Shown piece by piece: positions 33,750 to 43,545 of a stretch of DNA of 64,000 bases. Location of the stretch: positions 2,170,001 to 2,234,000 of the forward strand of contig BSYQ01000009.1 in NCBI GenBank assembly GCA_030272585.1. Reading direction: 5' to 3'. Below the pieces are notes generated by a model. The model ran no database searches. It saw only the letters and a program-made list of their open reading frames with translations, and was not told the origin of the DNA. The stretch's first letter is position 1. Each line of letters begins with the position of its first letter. The translations under genes and the position numbers were made by a program. Source of the DNA: Bryopsis sp. KO-2023 (Eukaryota; Chlorophyta; Ulvophyceae; Bryopsidales; Bryopsidaceae).

Positions 33750-34396
33750 CTGCTGTCTTCAATGTGTTACTTCGGTGGAGGTTGGGTGTCCCTATCTATG
33801 GTGAGGGGGATCATTGTCCTTTGTGCCATGTGGAAATGGATATTTTTGGAGACCATGCGATTTCTTGTAGTGTGGGCGGTGCACGATTGATTCGTCACGA
33901 CGCTGTTCGTGACACTTTGTTTCAAATTGCTCGATCGGCTGGGGCGCATCCACGCTTGGAGATGCATGTGGATTCTTCGTTTGCGCGCCCGGCGGATGTT
34001 TTCATTCCATTATGGCACCATGGAAAAGCATGCGTTGTGGATGTTACGGTTGCTCACCCTTTACAACAATCAACGTTGGCTGGTGCTATTCGCGAAGCAG
34101 GTGCTGGTTTGCGTCGTTGTTTGCAGCGGAAGGCAGAGGTGTCGTCACGTTGTCATGAGTTGGGTTTGGACTTTGTTTGCTTTGCGGCCGAGACCTTTGG
34201 GGGGTTTTCTTCTGATTGTCAGCTTTTGGTTCGTTCTTTCTCTCGGTCGTTAGCAATTATTCAACATCTCCCGTTTTCAGTGGTGGTAGAACGGGCATGG
34301 CAGCAGCTTTCTCTTTCTTTGCATCGATCGCAAGGGTTTGCTTTTTTGGAGCGCTGCCCCATTCATGTTGATTCATTTTCTTTTGATAGGGGCTAG
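33750..34396 (+). pseudogene. C-terminal zinc finger and PD-(D/E)xK endonuclease domain of a non-LTR RT
   Basis: The frame is open from the insertion point to a stop at 34394-34396, about 215 codons. It shows a CCHC-type finger CPLCHVEMDIFGDHAISC followed by a nuclease-like core: RPADVFIPLW, then ACVVDVTV about eight residues on (the RPD and D of restriction-like endonucleases). It then has helical sequence to the end. R2- and CRE-type elements carry this arrangement after the RT, where the nuclease nicks the target. The RT itself is missing, so it is a dead 3' fragment. Confidence 0.6.
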
Positions 34397-34452
34397 ACAG
34401 TTGTATGTACCTGGGATTTATATTTGTGAATAAAAACGGACATGTGTAATCA
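33750..34452 (+). mobile_element. 5'-truncated non-LTR retrotransposon (restriction-like endonuclease type)
   Basis: 703 bp inserted in the 3' part of the LTR element with a 14-bp duplication. Only the C-terminal part of the ORF and a 3' UTR ending AATAAAAACGGACATGTGTAATCA-like sequence remain. There is no poly-A tail, as in several site-selective or restriction-like-endonuclease clades. Truncation at the 5' end is the usual outcome of target-primed reverse transcription. Confidence 0.65.
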
Positions 34453-34476
34453 GCTTCTACTATCATGCAACAATAA

Positions 34477-35850
34477 TCAACAATCAAAACGAGATAACAA
34501 ATCTGCAAGAATGTTAGACCTACCCGGGATAAACCGAACATTAGGACAATACCATTGTAAAAAATCCAAACGCCGACGGACAAAAACTGAAACATTATCT
34601 GACATCAAACTAAATGTACTGGCATTGTCAGTATAAATACTGACAGAGCGTCCGTACACCCAAGGTGCAAAACTACGGATAGATCTACACAACCCCTCGA
34701 TTTCCAACTCATTACTGTGTTTGTATGCAAAATCTGCATTCCAAACGCCTGCAGAACATTTGATAATTCTTTTTCCTTGAACTAAACAAGCCCCCCAACC
34801 TTTAGAACTTGCATCAACCCAAATCTGATAATCATTTTTATCATCTGGCCACTTAGTACTGATAGTGGCTTTTTTTATGAAATCCAATATCAAAAACCAT
34901 TTCTGATGATCACCTCGTTGCACTTGTCGGGCCAACCATAATAATTTATGGGCTCCAGGCAAAAATCGAATCATCTGTGCAAGCCACCCAAAAAACATCC
35001 TCCACTCTGTAGGAGTTTGAGGCATCCTGAGTCCCTTGAATCTTTTAAGCTGAAAATCAAGTGGGTGATATCCTTCGGGGGTGATAATCCCACCTAAATA
35101 TTGAAATTTTTTTTGCCACCACCTACATTTTTCATAATTCAAAACCCAACCTGTAGACTCTAAAGCTTTTAAAATAATCCTCAAATCCTTCTCATGCTCA
35201 GAATGGGAATTTGACAAAATTAATATATCATCCATATAAATCAACACTTGACTAGAAATTCTTTTCATCACAGGAGTCAGACTCTTATGAAGACCCCTTA
35301 AAAATTCAAACCCTGAATTTTTGTACCCAAATGGCATGCATTTCCACCTAAAATATCGGCCTCCAATTCTGAAACCGAAAAACTGCCACAGTGAAGGATC
35401 AAGCCTAACCTGATGATAAGCAGCCAACAAATCAAGTTGGCTACCTATAGTATATCCCCGAATACTAGACAAAGTATGCTCTCGCTGAGTGACTCCAAAA
35501 GAATCTAACGCAACATGAGAATTGAACCGGCGAAAATCAAATACCATACGGATCTGTCCTGTTCGATTCCTTACTGCATCTGCATTTTTAGGCGCTGCCA
35601 TAACTGGAATAATATATCTTGGTTCAATAAATGTTTCTTCCACAGCCCCTAAATCCAAAACTTTTTGTGTTGCTTCCATCAATTTTTTATCCTCTGATGA
35701 ACCACTTGTATATCGTGCTGCATCAATTCCCCGTTCTAATGGTTTTATCCATGGTAAAGATTTCACTTCATGCACCAAACATCGTCCCAATTTTCCACTA
35801 AATAAAAATGGAAAACTCGATCGATACAGCGCTCCGGGCGACCGAATCAC
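34477..35850 (-). CDS. Reverse transcriptase-RNase H of the integrase-less LTR element (457 codons)
   Basis: RT motifs are RMVFDFRRFN (101-110), SQLDLLAAYHQVRL (137-150), MPFGYKNS (172-179) and LIYMDDIL (203-210). RNase H follows with IWVDASS (Asp346), NELEIEGL (about 380-387), IYTDNAST (Asp408) and SNILADLLSR (Asp450). All catalytic acids seem to be present. The frame overlaps the end of gag-protease by a few bases in the -1 direction, so translation probably needs a frameshift; the first codon of the open stretch is GTG. The sequence looks like a Ty3/DIRS-type RT but no domain downstream identifies the lineage. Nothing else is encoded before the 3' LTR. Confidence 0.85.
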   Translation of the reverse strand: MIRSPGALYRSSFPFLFSGKLGRCLVHEVKSLPWIKPLERGIDAARYTSGSSEDKKLMEATQKVLDLGAVEETFIEPRYIIPVMAAPKNADAVRNRTGQIRMVFDFRRFNSHVALDSFGVTQREHTLSSIRGYTIGSQLDLLAAYHQVRLDPSLWQFFGFRIGGRYFRWKCMPFGYKNSGFEFLRGLHKSLTPVMKRISSQVLIYMDDILILSNSHSEHEKDLRIILKALESTGWVLNYEKCRWWQKKFQYLGGIITPEGYHPLDFQLKRFKGLRMPQTPTEWRMFFGWLAQMIRFLPGAHKLLWLARQVQRGDHQKWFLILDFIKKATISTKWPDDKNDYQIWVDASSKGWGACLVQGKRIIKCSAGVWNADFAYKHSNELEIEGLCRSIRSFAPWVYGRSVSIYTDNASTFSLMSDNVSVFVRRRLDFLQWYCPNVRFIPGRSNILADLLSRFDC

Positions 35851-38138
35851 TGAAAAACCGGAATAGAAAATACTTTCCCATCAAAACTCAAAGCTTTCTT
35901 TACTTCTGAAACGGCCGAAAGAATATTCATTCTGGGAGTCAAATTTTTCGGAATACTTCCCATATTCGAAATCATCACACTCAGCGATTGTTGGCCAACT
36001 TTGGGATGGACCACAATCCCTGGAATAAAAGAACAATCCTGCCAAACAATATCCCTTTCAATCTCATATGGCAAACGTACCATCACACTCGATCCTGGGG
36101 CCAATAAGAGAGAACGATTCAATGGTAAAAAAAGCCGGGAACCACGGCGAGAAGGCGAGTAAGAAACTCGCTCCTTCACGCGAAGATAAGCATCATCTTC
36201 GCCAGGAGACAGAGGAATCTGCGCATGAGCTGGGAGACTCGTCAAACAACAGGGAACAGTTCGTCCACAGTTGGAAAACTTCAAACAACGGCGCCGAGTA
36301 TCCACAATTGCGCCAAGGGACGATAACGAACCCATCCCCAGTAAAACATCATAGCCTGGTTGATCGATAACGATAAAGGAACATTTCATGTCCTTCGGTC
36401 CAATTGTAAGCGAAACATCACTGACTTCGCCAATAGGAGCACAAACACGCCCATCCGCCATGCGAAGTTTGCGTGCGCTGGTGCGCGCTTGTTCCAGGAT
36501 ATTCAACTTTTGAGCCAAGTGCTTCCCCATCACATTCACAGCGGATCCCGTATCAACCAATGCGTAAGATTCCACCGTCTTTGCAGTGGACGCCGTAATG
36601 CGCACAAGCGTCGACAAAAGCCCTCCTGAATCAACCGATTTGATAGTTGTGTGGTAAATCGGCGATGCCCAAACGGGTTCCATATGGCCAGCATGCGACA
36701 AAGGAACAGAACAATCACGAACCAATTTCCCTCGCTTAGTTCGCTTTTTTCGAACATCCTTCTCAACTCTGGTCGGTTCTGGCACAATTGAAGCGACCAT
36801 AACAGGTGCTTCCTGTTCATCCTCATGTATTTGTTCCAAAGGAGCGAACCGATTAGGATGCTCATACTCTTGATATGGATCATTCATACCACTCGGAACT
36901 CCATTTGGAACTCCACCCATGTATGCTGCATATTGCCCATACGGTCCATATTGTGGCGAATGCAAACCCTCAGGCTCAGTATAATAGGCCGCATTCGATT
37001 GTGGGAACTGCCGGACCGTTCCTTGCCTGAACCTATTTCGATTAGGCGCTCCATTCGATCGGCTCAACCACTGGATATATCCTCGAAATCTGGAATCCTT
37101 CCGACATAAGTCTGCGACGAAACGTTTTACTGCTCCAATGGGAACATCTCGCATCGTTTCAAACCAATCGTGCGAGTCATTCCGTCCTTGCTGAAAACCT
37201 GGTTTCATATTCGTGGACTCCTTTTTCACAAAGTCGACATCCATAGGGTCATTCGCAGTATGTTTTTTTGGATCCTCAAACTGGAAAACATTCCCAAGCC
37301 ATTCCCGAGCGTTGAACAAAGCATCTGTGTAATCCCGAGTTGCCATTCCAGCAACGCCATTGCGACAGTCTTTGGGCAACAAACCCAAAAAAATCTCTTT
37401 TATGCGCGCATCTTCAAGATCATGTTCAACGGCATACGCTTCTCCTCTGAATCTCTCAAGCCACTGCAACCAAGTCTCGTCTCGCGATTTCTTACACCTT
37501 CTCAGTTCTTCCTCCTTTTCCATCGGTGAACTGATAATTAATGTCGTATGGACTACAGTCCAAAGGATATTGGACCTCACTTCAGCCTCATTATGGTTCG
37601 TAGCTGGAGCTGTCCATCCATGATCAGCTGGAGGATACCTGGTTACCAAATCCGCAAGAGCAACTCCCCCTACTTCATGTATCAATCGAAGTAAGTTTTC
37701 ACCCACGCCTTCTGGAATGAAATGGTCGACAAGACACGCCGCAAATTGAGGGTAACTTCGATAAAGCCTGGCTCTTTTCCACGCATAGGAAAAATGCCGC
37801 GCAGTGAGCTTGACAAACCGAGTAAGTTTATCCAACGGTGCTGACGGTGGTGTCGTCGCCATAGTGTGGCCTCCACGCGGTTGAGTCGTAGACGAATCAG
37901 AACTGCTACTGCTCGATTGTCCCCATGAAGAGGTAGAAGAAGTTCTACTTCCTACTACAGAGGGAACCGACAATCCCTGTCGAGCGAATTCCTCCTGATA
38001 CCAACGCCGAAGAGCAGGGTTGGCGCGTATATAATCAGCGAGAGTTCTGGATAATTCCGGATCGATTTTGGCGGCTCCGAAACCAAACGATGTTCCAGTG
38101 AAAAACGCAGGAAACACGTTACAAAGCAAGACATACAA
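35847..38138 (-). CDS. Gag-protease of the integrase-less LTR element (763 codons)
   Basis: A retrotransposon gag-like helical region (about 100-300, with LQWLERFRGEAYAVEHD) is followed by a Tyr/Pro/Gly-rich linker and a retropepsin with ALVDTGSAVNVMG (526-538) and DVLLGMGSL (597-605). No CCHC zinc knuckle is seen. The frame begins inside the 5' LTR and passes through the primer-binding site, which is read as FGFGAA. A more ordinary start would be Met93 (MATTPPSAP). The stop TGA lies at the start of the RT frame, as expected for -1 frameshifting. Confidence 0.8.
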   Translation of the reverse strand: MYVLLCNVFPAFFTGTSFGFGAAKIDPELSRTLADYIRANPALRRWYQEEFARQGLSVPSVVGSRTSSTSSWGQSSSSSSDSSTTQPRGGHTMATTPPSAPLDKLTRFVKLTARHFSYAWKRARLYRSYPQFAACLVDHFIPEGVGENLLRLIHEVGGVALADLVTRYPPADHGWTAPATNHNEAEVRSNILWTVVHTTLIISSPMEKEEELRRCKKSRDETWLQWLERFRGEAYAVEHDLEDARIKEIFLGLLPKDCRNGVAGMATRDYTDALFNAREWLGNVFQFEDPKKHTANDPMDVDFVKKESTNMKPGFQQGRNDSHDWFETMRDVPIGAVKRFVADLCRKDSRFRGYIQWLSRSNGAPNRNRFRQGTVRQFPQSNAAYYTEPEGLHSPQYGPYGQYAAYMGGVPNGVPSGMNDPYQEYEHPNRFAPLEQIHEDEQEAPVMVASIVPEPTRVEKDVRKKRTKRGKLVRDCSVPLSHAGHMEPVWASPIYHTTIKSVDSGGLLSTLVRITASTAKTVESYALVDTGSAVNVMGKHLAQKLNILEQARTSARKLRMADGRVCAPIGEVSDVSLTIGPKDMKCSFIVIDQPGYDVLLGMGSLSSLGAIVDTRRRCLKFSNCGRTVPCCLTSLPAHAQIPLSPGEDDAYLRVKERVSYSPSRRGSRLFLPLNRSLLLAPGSSVMVRLPYEIERDIVWQDCSFIPGIVVHPKVGQQSLSVMISNMGSIPKNLTPRMNILSAVSEVKKALSFDGKVFSIPVFQ
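38074..38085 (-). promoter_or_regulatory. Primer-binding site of the integrase-less element
   Basis: TGGTTTCGGAGC on the minus strand, five bases inside the 5' LTR. It is identical to the chromovirus site at 23018-23029, so both elements probably use the same tRNA. Confidence 0.75.
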
Positions 38139-38258
38139 GCGCTCATATTATACTTCAACTGGATCTCCTTCAAACAACAAAGTCTGACTGTCAATCCCCA
38201 AGACTTCCTCGGGTTACCACAGACGTCCTCGACACATGGAACGTCGGAACTAGAAACA
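38091..38258 (-). repeat. LTR (5' in element sense) of the integrase-less element
   Basis: 168 bp, matching 33550-33717. Confidence 0.85.
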
Positions 38259-39252
38259 CATCCCAGTAATAACTGTCACAGAGCCGATCACATCGAAATA
38301 ATGGCACAACACTGTTCCTCGCGTGAGCACCTTATGTTGATCGTTTCTGGCTCTTTCTGCTACTGTGCCTACAAAAGCCACCTCTTTCGATCCAGTTCGA
38401 CGAGTTTCCATTGATCGAATATCGTGAGTGAAAAAAATTGGTATGCGCAATAGCCTCCATGCGGTTGTCGAAAAGTGCCATCGCCCTGAGCTTGCACGAA
38501 TTGGTTTTGCAGGTAGCGGAAACCACGTGGTTCATATGGACATGGTTCCGTCAGGTAACATGCGTAAGCGAATAAATAAACGTGTGGCTGCTGTTCTTGG
38601 ATGCCAAACCAGAATGAATTTGTGCCGCCGCTCAGTGTGTTTTTTGGCGTGCAGTGGAGATCGTTCTGGTTGCGCCGTCCACGATACCAATCGAAGTGGA
38701 GAGTCGCGTTGAAGTTCGATTCATATTGCGCGGTGTTGACCGTATCTGGATCAGAGTTCTTGCTCGGACCGGCAGAGACGTGATATCGGCCACAGATGTC
38801 GCCGCCACAAACACTTCGACTGGCATGTAACCACCCGTGTGTGTTGAAAACACTTGTTTTTGTGTGGCGGCTGGGCACTTTCATAGGATGTGTTTGTGGC
38901 GGTGGACTGCAGACTGAACATCACCTCGGGCTCGGTTGATTTGATCGAAATTGGCGCCGTAACGGAAAGAGGGATCTTGCATTGCACACCTGCTATGCTG
39001 CTTGCAGCGCCACAAGCAATAGCGGACGAGGTGCGATACGGGGCAAATCAAAATACATGCATTTGTTGCATGATGCTGTGTTTGTATGCTGCTCTGCGTT
39101 CAATCTCGTGATGTGGATCAAGTTGGTTAACTTTTCTGGACGGGGTCGGTGCAATATGATGCCGATCGGATTATGTTTAGATTGGGCAGCTCGCGCAATG
39201 CGGTGCACAAGAACTAAGGCTCCTGCGCCGAAACAGCAGCGTGGAAGAATGG
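38259..39252 (-). pseudogene. Decayed coding region of unknown type
   Basis: Several minus-strand frames succeed each other with small overlaps: about 39325-38993 (LPRIAPRPLL), 38987-38751 (PLSVTAPISIKSTEPEVMFSL), 38853-38632 (GGYMPVEVFVAATSVADITSL), 38884-38369 (NATLHFDWYRG, PCPYEPRGFRYLQNQFVQ) and 38450-38250 (KEVAFVGTVAERARND). The composition looks protein-like and the shifts suggest a gene broken by indels. I do not recognise the family. It lies between the LTR element and a MITE and could itself be a mobile-element remnant. Confidence 0.3.
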
Positions 39253-39256
39253 ACGG

Positions 39257-39644
39257 GACCAGTTGTACAACTCTCGTGACCAAAATCGCCTGATTTCGGA
39301 CACGCGAAATCATAGTTTCAGTCACGGGGTCGTGGTTCTTTCAAATAAATTGGCGCACTTCAAAAATACCAAAAAAAATACCCAGCACGGCGGCAACAGA
39401 CACGAATTACATGCTAAAAATCAACAATTCAGACGATTTTTCGCCTGAATTAAGTCACGATTCGTCGATTACTCACAATTTACGCGGGCAATCGAAACGA
39501 AACTTTGATGGCGGCTGTGCAATGTTTTTACCATACTACAGTTAAAATTTCGAGGCGTATCAGAAAGTGGTTGCCTAAACATTTGGGATAAAAAAATACT
39601 CTCTTATTGGCCACTTTTTGGTCACGAGAGTTGTACAACTGGTC
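39257..39644. mobile_element. MITE, copy 1 (388 bp, 4-bp target duplication)
   Basis: Terminal inverted repeats of about 29 bp begin GACCAGTTGTACAACTC and end with the exact complement. They are flanked by ACGG at 39253-39256 and 39645-39648. There is no coding capacity. Inner sequence is shared with 41208-41814. A 4-bp duplication fits several superfamilies (for example Sola or Chapaev); the family is unassigned. Confidence 0.85.
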
Positions 39645-39993
39645 ACGGGGTTGTCACTGCTTTGGTGATTTATTCTCGACCCATCTTCCAGTCAAGCATG
39701 AATTACGCTTTAAAAATTTGTGCATGAGATGGCCATGTTTGGGAGGACCGTGATGTTTAGTTTGTCGTAAACAAACTTGAGTTTGCAAACGACATTTTGT
39801 GGTACTTTGTGCAATAGATGCCGGGGGGATGCATCTTCGCATGTAGTTATGTTTGTTTGTTAGTTTGTCGTACTTCACTTTTGCTGTTGTTTCTTTGAAG
39901 CTTGAAGTTTCTTTGATTTGAGTTTGATTCAAACATGTTTGCTTTCTTATTTTTCATTGTTCTTACTGTTGTGTGTTTGAATTATTGCACCAG

Positions 39994-40446
39994 GCAAATC
40001 AACTGTCCAATCTCGTCGTGGATGTTGAGTCAGACAGGGAGCAAGTGGAAGAGGCAGTCTGGCGCAAGTATTTCCACCCCCTGGTGACTATTTGCGCTTG
40101 TCCATTAACCCTAATTAATTTTCTCAGTTTTTGTGAAGAGCTGTTATGTGTGAAAACCTTATTCTAAGGGATTATTATGCTCTAATCAGATAATGCTTTT
40201 TATTTGATCATTCAGATCCAAGACGTTGGCGTCATCTTGAGAGACGCTGGATGTCACAGTTTCCAGACGGAGGCAAAATTGCACAAGGTTTTGGAATACC
40301 TCATTCTGAACCAAGCATACAAAACGGCCCAGTTTCTGCTCAGGGTGGTTGCAGGGCGTGGAGTGCCGATCGTGTGGCATGGAAATCAAATTCCTGCAAA
40401 GGCCATCGATCTCCAGGGAATTTACAAGAGTTGGTCCGGACAGTAA
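39994..40446 (+). CDS. Hypothetical gene fragment, two exon-like frames
   Basis: Exon-like 39994-40082 (ANQLSNLVVDVESDREQVEEAVWRKYFHPL) has a CACCAG acceptor and a GTGACT donor. A second piece from about 40216 to the stop at 40444-40446 (IQDVGVILRDAGCHSFQTEAKLHKVLEYL, then AYKTAQFLLRVVAGRGVPIVW) follows an ATTCAG acceptor. Joined, they form one frame of about 105 residues with a balanced, globular-looking composition. No upstream exon with a start is found; a MITE lies just upstream at 39257-39644. I do not recognise the family. Confidence 0.4.
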
Positions 40447-41207
40447 AACAGCGGCTTTTCCATTGTATTATCTTATGCTCAGTTTTGTAATTCGCTCTGG
40501 CTGATTTCTGAGAGGGGTGCCAGGCAGGGAAGATCCTCCAGAGCGACAATTTTCAAGAACTGCATTGTTTTCAGGGAGACCTTATTATTAATTGTTACAT
40601 AATTATGCTGTACCCTTTTCTTACACCTGGTCGTTGGGTGGGCCAAGTTTGTGTCAAAACTAATACTCTTTGTGCTGGCGTTTTTTTGCTGTTTTTTTGC
40701 TGTGTTTCTTTTTTTGCGTTGTGCAGGAAGAACTGCGGGACATGTTCGTTTGTTTGTATGTTTGAATAACGAAATAGGGGCAACTGGAACAGGTCGAATT
40801 TCCACAAGTGTGGGTTATGGGGCTTGGGCTGTGCACAAAGTGAGATACGGAAAACTTAAAAAACTCAATTTGCAAGATGGACCCCTCGCAGTGACAATCA
40901 CTACAGTGATTGTGGTCAGCTGGCCAGATTCTCAGCGGTTGGGGTCTGGTTCATCAAGCACATCCACAGTATAACTGGGGGTGTGGGCAGGCAAAGGCTG
41001 ACCTTTTTTGAGGAGTCGTAAGAATGACATATGTCAAGATACCATGCATGGTATCTTTTTGGAGGTGTATGCGCGCTTTTTTGAACATGAGGAGAGTATC
41101 ATGTATCTTTTGTTTTGTGTCTTTGTTTGTCTGAAGGAAGAAGGAAATGTGATTTGAGTCAGAATTATTATTTTTTAATCTTGTAGTCTTACATGTAAAA
41201 TGTTACA

Positions 41208-41814
41208 GACCAGTTGTACAACTCTCGTGACCAAAATCGCTTGATTTCGGACACGCAAAATCACTGTTTCAGTCATTGCATCAAAAAAGGACTTGAATCG
41301 ATGTCTTTCGATTTGACAATTTGGCAGAAGCTGATTCAAGTGTTTTCCCACACGTCTCCAAAGTTTTGTGATTTTTGGGTTATTTTGTGTGTGTTTGTTA
41401 GGGGCCTAGATTTGTCCCCTCTTTTGATGTGGGGGGGACAAATCTAGCCTCATCTTTCATCCACTTCCTAAAATAAATTGCACTCAAAAACATGCCCACG
41501 GGGTCGTGGTTCTCTCAAATCAGCTAGCGCACTTGAAAAATAAACAAAAAAATACCCAGCACGGCGACAACAGGCATGAATTTTTGGCGAAAAATCGTCT
41601 GAATTAAGTCACGATTCGTCGATTACTCACACTTTACGCAGGCACTCGAAACGAAAATTTGATGAAGAGTGTGCAATGTTTTCACCATACTACAGTTAAA
41701 ATTTCGTGGCGTTTGAGAAAGTGGTTCGTGTACTTGGGGAAAATTTAGGGAAAAAAATGCTCTCTTAATAAGCTTATTGGCCACTTTTTGGTCACGAGAG
41801 TTGTACAACTGGTC
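41208..41814. mobile_element. MITE, copy 2 (607 bp, 4-bp target duplication)
   Basis: Same terminal inverted repeats as 39257-39644, flanked by TACA at 41204-41207 and 41815-41818. It is about 220 bp longer because of extra sequence at about 41280-41500. The inner right half is clearly homologous to copy 1 (CGTGGTTCT.TCAAAT, TTTACGC.GGCA.TCGAAACG). Confidence 0.85.
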
Positions 41815-41818
41815 TACA

Positions 41819-43200
41819 AGATTCTTGGTCTTCTCAAAAATCACCCAGAAAAATCGAGTGATATTGGGGGGAAAAACCCATTAGATCCTAGCCCAATTCC
41901 AGACCCATCCAGAGGAGGTAAAAGAGCTCCACTGATAGCTCATCCATTGACAGCTCAGTTTTGTAACACCTTGTGCTCGACTTGGACAAGCAAAATGGAG
42001 ACTACTTCCCACAGAATTGGGATAAGAAGAACTGGTCACTCCGCAGAAAGGGTGCACCGAAAAGATGGTTCTAGTCAGTGACATTAAGATGGTTTGGCAT
42101 TTGACAATGTAAAAAAGACTTCTTTTTGTTGCTCGGTTCACTCAGTTCGATGATGATATCATTCTCTGTGATTTCCAAACACCCTGAAATCCTGTGGCTC
42201 CTTCACAATGCATGCATGCATGCATGCAATTGCGCAATTGCAATTCGATGTTTGTTTTTCTGTCGACACTTGCTAGCTCCTCCTTCGCTTCCCAATCAAA
42301 CTCCCAATCCCATATGGGAATGCATTCAACTACGAACGCTTCCACCAATATTGAATTAATGACCCTGGCTCCAAGATATTGCTAGTATCGCCTGAAGCCA
42401 CCCCCTCACTGACTACCACCCTTGTTTACAAATCCTGTGGCCCGCAGGTGGAGCCACAATGCAATATACAATTTGAAAATTGTCCCATTTCAAATCGCTC
42501 CACATAGCCAGGCGCGGCTTAGACAACCAACTAAATAAGAGACCCGGGGGGGGGGGGTCAAGGCGGGAAGTAAGATGCGAATTGAAACGCTTATGTGATC
42601 AAAGTACAGTTGTTTGAGACGCCAACCTTCTGAACGACCTGGGTGGGGCCGTTGTTAAGTGATGCATTCGTCTCGACCAATCAAAATCACAGGTGGCGTT
42701 GGTTTTTCCATCAACCAGCGCTCTGCTGGACCCGTGCCTGAACAAGGAGATATTCGCGCCAAAATGCGCCGACTGGGTTGATCCTCCCGTCCACTTCAAA
42801 AAAACCAGAACAGTGCCATTTTCTGGAACATAGGCTTCTGCCTGTGATGTGGCTTAACCTGTAGGCTACAGGCTGTAGCAAGACAAACCTTGGTGCTTTC
42901 GAATACGGAAACGAAAAAAGAAACAAGTAATGATGAAGTAAAATGCCCACCTGATATATCACTCAACACATTACTGACGAATACCCAAATTGATACCAAG
43001 AAATTTCACTCAACTTGAACCATTTAACATTGAAAAAATTAGGTTACCTAGCCTCATATCATTTTCCAACAAAAGTTATAGATAGCCATAAAGTAGGACT
43101 CGAAAAAAGGCTAAAGCTTTAAAGTTTTCGGCAATTCTTGAACAACATGTTTATTCAACTTAAGTTTTTTTTTAGAAAGAAAAGAAAAGGGTCCGATCGA
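41819..43200. other. Intergenic region without a recognised gene
   Basis: No supported gene. An (ATGC)n tract followed by the palindrome AATTGCGCAATTGCAATT lies at about 42211-42246, and a G-run at 42546-42557. Confidence 0.4.
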
Positions 43201-43220
43201 CCAAGAAAATATTAATCGAA

Positions 43221-43269
43221 GGCGATTAGGGGGTTCGAACCCCTAAGATCGTCCCGTTGACGAATCGCC
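43221..43269 (-). other. 49-nt tRNA-like three-stem structure
   Basis: On the minus strand GGCGATT pairs with AATCGCC as a 7-bp acceptor-like stem. Inside are a 4-bp arm (CGTC, loop AACGG, GACG) and a perfect T-arm (AGGGG, loop TTCGAAC, CCCCT). One arm of a normal tRNA is missing and no A box is evident. It could be a remnant of a tRNA-derived SINE or a tRNA-like structure; a functional nuclear tRNA is unlikely. Confidence 0.5.
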
Positions 43270-43545
43270 TTTTTCTTTTTTAAAAGAGAAAAACCCCTAA
43301 TGGAAGCGGGAAAAAGAACTTCAAACGGTATCAACCCCGCCGAGATTACCCGCCCCCGGAACGACAACGCGTCCGGGTCGCACCCCCGCGCACGAGCCAA
43401 TAGACCCGCTCAAAGCCTCTCTCGGCGGGGAAGATTACACGTCACCGACACCTCCCCCTAGGGACTTGGTGGGCGCTAATCCCGGCACTAGGCGCGGGAC
43501 GTCGGTTCAGTGTAACATTAACGGAAAACTCCGCTCGACCTATAA
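43270..43545. other. GC-rich, structured island
   Basis: This is clearly richer in G+C than the flanking AT-rich DNA, with many short inverted repeats (CACCGAC with GTCGGT, GGCGC with GCGCC). No frame looks coding. With the tRNA-like element next to it this could be one repeat unit, for example a SINE. Confidence 0.35.

Larger units (their letters stand above)
33550..38258 (-). mobile_element. LTR retrotransposon with protease, RT and RNase H but no integrase
   Basis: Two 168-bp LTRs, TGTTCC...GAAACA, lie at 33550-33717 and 38091-38258 and look identical. On the minus strand the order is LTR, primer-binding site (38074-38085, same 12-mer as the chromovirus), gag-protease (38138-35847), RT-RNase H (35850-34477), a short 3' region interrupted by a non-LTR fragment, and LTR. 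No integrase or tyrosine recombinase follows RNase H. No 5-bp target duplication is seen (flanks AACGA and CATCC), and no clear polypurine tract adjoins the 3' LTR. Without the inner insertion the element is about 4.0 kb. Confidence 0.8.
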
